Assembly (NCBI GenBank): GCA_964461995.1
Contig: CAYWXL010000004.1
Coordinates: forward strand, 1-64,000
DNA: 64,000 bases
Direction of reading: 5' to 3'
Source of the DNA: JALSRK01 sp964461995
GTDB taxonomy: Bacteria; Acidobacteriota; Terriglobia; Bryobacterales; Bryobacteraceae
Shown: positions 58,929 to 64,000 of the stretch, one piece after another
Position numbering within the stretch: the stretch's first letter is position 1
How the letters are laid out: every line of letters begins with the position of its first letter
Program-made: the position numbers and the translations under genes
The notes under the pieces: model-generated
Seen by the model: the letters and a program-made list of their open reading frames with translations, nothing else
What the model was told of the DNA's origin: nothing
Database searches by the model: none

Positions 58929-60440
58929 TCAGGTGCCTCTGGCCGACGGAGGCAGCTCCGCCACCAGACGCAGAGAGACCGTGAGTTCATCGAGCTGGAA
59001 GTGGGGCCGCAGGAAGGCCACCGCCTTGTACGCTCCTGGCTTGCCCGGCACCTCCATCACTTCGACGCGCGCTTCCCGCAACGGGTACTGGGCCTTGGTC
59101 TCCTGACTCGCGTTGTCGTCCTCAGTGACGTACTGCATGATCCACTTGTTCAGGAACCGCTCGCAGTCACTGCGGGACATGAAACTGCCGATCTTGTCCC
59201 GCATCATCGACTTCAGGTAATGAGCGAAGCGGGACATGGCGAGGATGTACGGCAACTGAGTTGCGATCCGGGCGTTCGCAGTCGCCTGCTCGTTGTCGTA
59301 TACCTTCGGTTTCTGGCACGACTGAACGCTGAAGAAGGCGGCGTAGTCGGTACCCTTGCAATGCACCAGCGGGATGAATCCCTGGTCCGCCAGTTCCTTT
59401 TCGCGGCGGTCGGTGATCGCCACCTCGGTAGGGCACTTCATGGCAACGTCGCCTTCATCGGTGTAAAAGTTGTGCACCGGGAGCCCCTCGACGAGGCCGC
59501 CGCCTTCGACGCCGCGAATCGCCGCGCACCAGCCGAATTCGTGGAATGCGTTGGTCAAGCGGGCGCCCAAGGCGTAGGCGGCATTGCCCCAGAGGTACTT
59601 CGTGTGATCTGTGCCGTCCACGCCTTCTTCGTAGTTGAACTCCTCCACCTGGACATTGTCTTTGCCGTACGGCAGACGCAGCAGGATATGCGGCAGGGTG
59701 AGTCCGACATAGCGTGAGTCTTCGCTCTGGCGGAACGACTTCCACTTCGCGTAGGCGGTGGAGTCGAAGATCTTGCCGATGTCTCGCGGCGCCCCGAGTT
59801 CCGTGAAACTATCCAGGTTGAAGAACTGTGGCGAGGCCGCCGACAGGAACGGGGCGTGGGCGGCGGCGGCGACTTGCGAGATCTTCTCGAGGAGCTCGAT
59901 ATCCTGCGGACTCGGGCCGAACTCGTAGTCCCCGATGAGCGCCGCGAAGGGAGCGCCGCCGAAAACACCGAACTCCTCTTCGTAGACCTTCTTGAACAGG
60001 GCGCTCTGATCGAACTCAGGAGCCCGCTGCAGATCGCGCAGCAGCTCCTTCTTCGACACGTTGAGCACCTTGATCTTCAGCATGTCGCTGGTGCTGGACT
60101 GGTCCAGCAGGTACTTCAGTCCGCGCCAGCTCGCCTCCAGCTTCTGGAACTCAGGGTGGTGCAGGATCTCGTTCAACTGCAGGGAAATCAGGTGATCGAT
60201 CTGCGCAATCCGGGCGTTGATCATGGCTTCGGCGTCGGCCGAAACCGTCATCGCCCCTTCGAGCACCTGGCTAACGAACTCTTTGATCAGATCTTTGCCC
60301 CGCTCTTTCAGAGCCGGGTCGCGCGCAAGTCGTCCCTCTTCGACGATTTGGTCGAGCAGACTGACCTCTTTCTGTTCGACTTCCTTGACCTCTTCAGTCT
60401 TGGTCGTCCCAGCGGCCGCTTTGGCTTGCTTCTGCGCCAT
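58929..60440 (-). CDS. tssC: T6SS sheath large subunit TssC (VipB)
   Basis: The 503-residue protein matches TssC: IDHLISLQLNEILHHPEFQKLEASWRGLKYLLD (about residues 85-117), FGAPFAALIGDYEF-type GGAPFAALIGDYEFG, AHAPFLSAASPQFF, RYVGLTLPHILLRLPYG, RFAHYLKSMMRDKIG and a C-terminal domain LDELTVSLRLVAELP. With TssB it forms the contractile sheath. ATG 60440 directly follows the tssB stop; GTG 60446 is a less likely start. A perfect AGGAGG sits 10 nt before the ATG. Confidence 0.96.
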   Translation of the reverse strand: MAQKQAKAAAGTTKTEEVKEVEQKEVSLLDQIVEEGRLARDPALKERGKDLIKEFVSQVLEGAMTVSADAEAMINARIAQIDHLISLQLNEILHHPEFQKLEASWRGLKYLLDQSSTSDMLKIKVLNVSKKELLRDLQRAPEFDQSALFKKVYEEEFGVFGGAPFAALIGDYEFGPSPQDIELLEKISQVAAAAHAPFLSAASPQFFNLDSFTELGAPRDIGKIFDSTAYAKWKSFRQSEDSRYVGLTLPHILLRLPYGKDNVQVEEFNYEEGVDGTDHTKYLWGNAAYALGARLTNAFHEFGWCAAIRGVEGGGLVEGLPVHNFYTDEGDVAMKCPTEVAITDRREKELADQGFIPLVHCKGTDYAAFFSVQSCQKPKVYDNEQATANARIATQLPYILAMSRFAHYLKSMMRDKIGSFMSRSDCERFLNKWIMQYVTEDDNASQETKAQYPLREARVEVMEVPGKPGAYKAVAFLRPHFQLDELTVSLRLVAELPPSARGT

Positions 60441-60442
60441 AG

Positions 60443-60961
60443 TCACTCACCCTCCTCTGGTTGCCCAAGTTCGGAGCGAAGCCTCTCCAGCTTCTCAGTA
60501 TCACTGACGGCCTCCAACAGCAACTCCTCGAGTTTCTCGTTGCCCTGGAGTCCCCCTCGCAAATCCGCGAGCTTGGTCCTCAGTTCCATCAGCTCGCGCA
60601 GGGGTTTCACCTGGCGTGCTACGTTCTGCGGCTCGAAGTCTTCCAGCTTGCGGAAGTCCAGATCCACCTTCAACTTCCCAGCTTCCGGATCCTCGCTGAG
60701 CTTATTCTCCACCGAGAAGGACAGATGCGGCCTCATCGCCTCGAGCACACTGTCGAAATTGTCGGGAGTGACCTCGACGAACTTGCGGTCCTTGAGCCGC
60801 GGCAGCGGCTCCCGCGGCTTGCCGCTGAAGTCTCCGAGAACCCCCATCACGAAGGGGATCTCTTTCACCTCGATTGCGTCGCCGATCTCCACGTCGTAGG
60901 TGATGTGGACGCGCGGCGGACGAACCTTTTCTAGTTTCTTGTGAATACTTTGTCTGGGCAT
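60443..60961 (-). CDS. tssB: T6SS sheath small subunit TssB (VipA)
   Basis: The 172-residue protein shows the TssB pattern: SIHKKLEKVRPPRVHITYDVE, IPFVMGVLGDFSGKPREPL, LPRLKDRKFVEVTPDNFDSVL and the heptad-rich C-terminal RQVKPLRELMELRTKLADLRGGL. TssB pairs with TssC, and its N-terminal helix is the site bound by ClpV. It is the first gene of the T6SS operon. GGAG lies about 10 nt upstream of the ATG at 60959-60961. Confidence 0.95.
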   Translation of the reverse strand: MPRQSIHKKLEKVRPPRVHITYDVEIGDAIEVKEIPFVMGVLGDFSGKPREPLPRLKDRKFVEVTPDNFDSVLEAMRPHLSFSVENKLSEDPEAGKLKVDLDFRKLEDFEPQNVARQVKPLRELMELRTKLADLRGGLQGNEKLEELLLEAVSDTEKLERLRSELGQPEEGE

Positions 60962-61038
60962 ATCACCATCACTCCGACATGATGAGCGCTTCCCCCCCTG
61001 CCAAGCTCCTCACCTGCGCTCAGTTGTCTGCGGCATTT

Positions 61039-61044
61039 AGTATA
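61039..61044 (-). promoter_or_regulatory. Predicted -10 box for the T6SS operon
   Basis: On the minus strand TATACT, a five-of-six match to TATAAT, lies about 78 nt before the tssB start, inside the 122-bp gap behind the sialidase-like gene. The -35 region is weak. No sigma54-type GG-N10-GC pair is seen. Confidence 0.45.
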
Positions 61045-61083
61045 TCGGAAAATCACGTTTCGAACCAGAGGTAGTCCTTCCTT

Positions 61084-62949
61084 CTATGGGCGGATGAGCA
61101 GGTCCGCCCTCCAGTTGCCCACTGCCTCGGTCGTCATGACGGCGCGGGCGTAAAAGCGCAATTTCAGTAACTCCGTGCCCGGCAGTGCGCGAGGTAAGAT
61201 CCGCAGCCTCCGGGCCCCGCTCACATCTCCGATTTCTTCCCGGGGCTCGACTCGGCCCCGGGACCGGAACACCGTTTGATGAAACCTTCCGTAACCGTAT
61301 CTCCGAAGGTCGCTCGAGCCGCCATCACAGAGACGGCCGTCCACGACGACTGACAGCAGCTTGGGACCGCCATCGACGATGAACGCCACGTTATGCGGGA
61401 CGTCCGGCGTGACGAGGCCGGGGTCGGTGTCCCACGAAAACGTGCGTTCCCCGTCCGAAATGGTGATCTCCAGCCGGTGGCGCCACGCAGTGCGGACCCG
61501 GATGCCGGCGCCTCCATCGGCCGTTGAATCGAGCAATACCTGGTTCGGTTCGGCATAAACCATGCGCAGCCGAAGCTCGATGGTGAAGCCGCCGCCGGAG
61601 GCCAGGTTCGGCAGGCGCGGCATCGGCAACGCACTCCCGGCCCTCAGCCGCTGCTTGCCGTACTCCGCCACCAGTCCGTCCCGGGCCACCTCGCGCCGGT
61701 CGAATTGCGACCAGAGCATCTCCAGCCACTCAGCGGGCACCTCGCCCACCCGAGCCGTGGTCTTTTGCGTGGCGGTGATGAAGTACCGGCCATTCTGCTC
61801 GATCAAGTCCGGGTAACTGCACCCCTCCAGGAAGTTGTCCACGTAACGGACGAGCTCCGGCTGGGTCCAGTGGATCTTGCCGTCCCGTTCCACCCCGCCG
61901 GAGAGCCAGGCCAGGTTACGGCTGCCGGCGGCCTCGCCGGAGTTGTACCACTGGTGGCCGTTGTTGTGGAACCAGAGCAAGTACCGGCCGTTTGAAGTTT
62001 TCCAGATCCGCGGACACGCGCGCGGGTGGCGGATCAGTTGTCCGCCGGGTTCGTAGCTTGCGTACTCAGGAGGAGTAAACGTGCGCCCGCGGTCACGGGA
62101 GTAGTAATGGACAGGGTGGCCTTCGACGGTGCGGGCGATCACGTACAAGCTGCCGTCGCTCAGCGCCACAAGATTGTGTTCGTCGCACACGGGTCCGTTC
62201 ACGCTCCCCAAGCCTTGGTCGCCTTCCGGCAGCATCTCCCAACGGTGCCGGCGTGGATCAGGCTCCGATAAGATATTGGGACTAAAGAGGATGATCCCTC
62301 TGTCCTCGGCCATGAAGCCGTAGCCGAAATAAGCGATCTTGGCGGCGCCGAGAAACACGTCGCCCCGATCCACGATCGGCTTGCCGATGCCCCAGAAAAA
62401 GTGAACACCGCTGCCGAGCGGGTTCTTGTAGTCGAAGTACAGGTTCCGCAACGGGATGTAGTAGCGCTCCTTCGACCAAGTTCTGCCGCCATCGTCACTA
62501 TATTTGTATGCGTAAAAACCGAGCGTATCTACTCGCTGCCGCGCGCCGGAGAAGCTGCCATTGCTGGTCAGACGGTCCCGATTGTAGGTGTAAAACACAT
62601 AGACGCGGCCGCTCGGCGTAACCAGGGGCATCGCCCAGGAGGCTTCCGGCCCCTCGGAAGGCTCGATGGAGACGAGAGGAGTCCAGGTCCGGCCTTGGTC
62701 CTCAGAGCGCGTGGCGACGATGTGCTGGCCTTTCTGCCCCTCGCGCCCCGGGCCGGTGGTCATAACGCAAAGCCAGGCCCCGTCGCGGGTGATCACCACG
62801 TAGGGCTGATCGCAATAGCCCTCGCTGGGGATCTCGAAACCTTCCGAGAAGCGCCGCCAGTCGGGCTTGCGGTTCTCGGCGGCGAGAAGGCCGCCAAGCA
62901 GCACGATGGCGATTGCTGCACTCACGCTTGGTTTTACTCTTCGGCGCAT
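61084..62949 (-). CDS. Secreted sialidase-like (BNR repeat) glycosidase with C-terminal LamG-like domain
   Basis: The 621-residue protein from ATG 62947-62949 has a signal peptide (VSAAIAIVLLGGLLAAEN). Residues about 30-420 form a sialidase-type beta-propeller with Asp-box repeats (SEDQGRTWTP, SDDGGRTWSK, SRDRGRTFTP). Residues about 430-600 look like a concanavalin/LamG-type domain (GLVAEYGKQ, GGGFTIELRLRMVY, NVAFIVDGGPKLLSVVVDG). Such proteins may release sialic acid or other sugars, but Asp boxes alone do not prove sialidase activity. It lies upstream of tssB in the same direction with no clear terminator between them. Confidence 0.75.
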   Translation of the reverse strand: MRRRVKPSVSAAIAIVLLGGLLAAENRKPDWRRFSEGFEIPSEGYCDQPYVVITRDGAWLCVMTTGPGREGQKGQHIVATRSEDQGRTWTPLVSIEPSEGPEASWAMPLVTPSGRVYVFYTYNRDRLTSNGSFSGARQRVDTLGFYAYKYSDDGGRTWSKERYYIPLRNLYFDYKNPLGSGVHFFWGIGKPIVDRGDVFLGAAKIAYFGYGFMAEDRGIILFSPNILSEPDPRRHRWEMLPEGDQGLGSVNGPVCDEHNLVALSDGSLYVIARTVEGHPVHYYSRDRGRTFTPPEYASYEPGGQLIRHPRACPRIWKTSNGRYLLWFHNNGHQWYNSGEAAGSRNLAWLSGGVERDGKIHWTQPELVRYVDNFLEGCSYPDLIEQNGRYFITATQKTTARVGEVPAEWLEMLWSQFDRREVARDGLVAEYGKQRLRAGSALPMPRLPNLASGGGFTIELRLRMVYAEPNQVLLDSTADGGAGIRVRTAWRHRLEITISDGERTFSWDTDPGLVTPDVPHNVAFIVDGGPKLLSVVVDGRLCDGGSSDLRRYGYGRFHQTVFRSRGRVEPREEIGDVSGARRLRILPRALPGTELLKLRFYARAVMTTEAVGNWRADLLIRP

Positions 62950-63059
62950 GGCTCCATTCCTGTAACCGCGGCGGCGTCGGGACTCCGGCGCCGCGCGCAC
63001 CGCCGTCGCCGGCGAGGCCAAAAACAGCATACGCCTGCGCTAGGATGGGATCAATCCGC

Positions 63060-64000
63060 ATGACGATCTGGAGAGCGGTTTGGCCAGCACTCTTGCTCGG
63101 GGCGGCGGCGCACGGCGAAGCGACGATTGAGAACATCAAGATCCACGCCGATCCCGCTCCGCGGGTGCGCCCTTTCGAGACGCTCACGCTGCAGGTCCGT
63201 GTCTACGGGACGGTGGACGGCAAACGAGGCCGGTTGCGCCGGGACGGGGCCAAGCTCACAGTTCTCGAACCCGGCGGCGGGTGGCTAACGAAGCCCTTCC
63301 GGTTCCAGGGCCGGGACGAAGAGGGGTTCCTCGACGAGTTCCAGTCCACGGCCGGCCGGATCTTCGGCCAGATCGCCGGCCAGTTCGTCCTACAGGACGC
63401 GGTCCTTTACGTCGCCCCGGAAAAGCCGGGACGCTACTCGGTGAAGGCGGAACTCGACGGGCATACAGCCACGGTCACCATCCACGTCGATCCGTCGGCC
63501 CCTTCCTACAAGAAACCCGAGAAACAGACGTTCGGCCCCGAGCCGCGCCGCGCCGATCCGTACCGCCGCCTGGCTGAGCACTGGGCCCCGGTGATCGCCC
63601 AGGAGACCTGGTGGCAACCGAAAGCCGACTACATCACCCGATTCGACTACGACGGCGATTGGCGCGGTGACAACAACTGGGACCACCTGGAGGAAGGCAC
63701 GTCCCAAGCCTACGTTTACTACGCGGCCATGGAGACGGAGACCCATTGGTTCCTGATCTATAACGTTTTCCATCCGCGGGACTACTCCGACAAGTGCGTC
63801 GCCGGGACCTGCCACGAGAACGACAACGAGGGTCTGATCCTGGCGATCCGCAAAGACGGCTCCGGGTTTGGCCAGCTGCAGGCGATGGAGACTCTGGCGC
63901 ACAACAACATCTATTCCTTTCGGGCGGACCGGGAAGTGCGTAAGGGCGTGCACGACATCGACGGACAGATCGAGTTCCGCGGCCACCGCCCGGTGATCTT
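63060..64000 (+). CDS. Secreted protein of unknown function, truncated at the window end
   Basis: The frame opens at ATG 63060 and runs to the right edge (313 complete codons). A short hydrophobic leader (MTIWRAVWPALLLGAAAHGEA) suggests secretion. A beta-sandwich-like region of ~120 residues follows. From about residue 180 it contains HWAPVIAQETWWQPKADYIT, FDYDGDWRGDNNWDHL, AYVYYAAMETETHWFLIYNVF, HENDNEGLILAIRKDGS. This last pattern reminds me of Vps62-like (DUF946-type) secreted proteins in myxobacteria and actinobacteria, but I am not certain. A TAGGAT box at 63041-63046 lies 13 nt before the ATG. The gene is divergent from the sialidase-like gene. Confidence 0.7.
   Translation, partial: MTIWRAVWPALLLGAAAHGEATIENIKIHADPAPRVRPFETLTLQVRVYGTVDGKRGRLRRDGAKLTVLEPGGGWLTKPFRFQGRDEEGFLDEFQSTAGRIFGQIAGQFVLQDAVLYVAPEKPGRYSVKAELDGHTATVTIHVDPSAPSYKKPEKQTFGPEPRRADPYRRLAEHWAPVIAQETWWQPKADYITRFDYDGDWRGDNNWDHLEEGTSQAYVYYAAMETETHWFLIYNVFHPRDYSDKCVAGTCHENDNEGLILAIRKDGSGFGQLQAMETLAHNNIYSFRADREVRKGVHDIDGQIEFRGHRPVI

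Noticed and set aside
1..64000. tRNA, rRNA, insertion sequences or prophage genes
   Set aside because: No tRNA-like T-loop pattern was noticed in the intergenic spaces, and no transposase, integrase or phage structural gene other than the T6SS parts was found. A dedicated tRNA scan was not possible.

Overview
The window is high-GC bacterial DNA, and its gene families point to an acidobacterium of the Solibacter/Bryobacter type. The lineage signs are a GH10 enzyme ending in the Solibacter-type C-terminal domain (TIGR03437-like), a secreted VWFA-related acidobacterial protein (TIGR03436-like), three Oar-like TonB-dependent receptors with N-terminal carboxypeptidase-regulatory domains, and secreted DUF1080, sialidase-like and enolase-superfamily proteins. 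All assignments come from reading the translated sequence; no database search was run.

Layout. 1-4.0 kb is accessory DNA: the tail of an unknown gene, a decayed alpha-L-fucosidase fragment abutting three 21-bp repeats, an orphan MNT nucleotidyltransferase, a SWIM zinc-finger gene and a complete MNT-HEPN pair. 4.2-10.4 kb holds a secreted GH10 xylanase, a TonB-dependent receptor and a VWFA-type secreted protein. 10.5-13.9 kb holds moeA-moaC (molybdenum cofactor), a divergent amidase and a ThiS-like sulfur carrier. 13.9-27.0 kb is a compact respiratory complex I operon, nuoA-C-D-E-F-G-H-J-K-L-M-N, behind a good sigma70-type promoter; nuoB and nuoI are both missing from their usual places. 27.0-30.6 kb carries a conserved hypothetical, an FmdB zinc ribbon and a MoxR/Mg-chelatase-like AAA ATPase paired with a VWA protein. 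30.7-39.7 kb, on the minus strand, has two tandem paralogous Oar-like receptors, a very large anti-sigma factor and an ECF sigma factor. 39.9-44.1 kb holds an enolase-superfamily dehydratase with a Tat-like signal, a ComM-like ATPase, a small membrane protein and a DUF1080 protein.

44.1-61.0 kb is a minus-strand type VI secretion (T6SS) operon, in transcription order tssB, tssC, hcp, tagJ, tssA, tssE, tssF, tssG, clpV, a calpain-like protease, vgrG, a PAAR protein with an HExxH metalloprotease domain, a predicted lipoprotein and an FHA-DcrB/EagR-like fusion. The membrane-complex genes tssJ, tssL and tssM and the baseplate gene tssK are not in the window. Upstream of tssB lie a sialidase-like gene and, at the right edge, a truncated divergent secreted protein.

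The most striking material is the distal end of the T6SS operon. Two different predicted proteases (calpain-like C108/H289/N305, and PAAR-linked HELIH) sit on either side of vgrG, and the second is followed by a candidate immunity lipoprotein and a candidate chaperone fused to a phosphopeptide-binding domain. Other points worth a second look are complex I without nuoB and nuoI, the fucosidase breakpoint at stop-containing 21-bp repeats, and several -10 boxes lying only 8-15 nt before start codons, which suggests very short or absent leaders.
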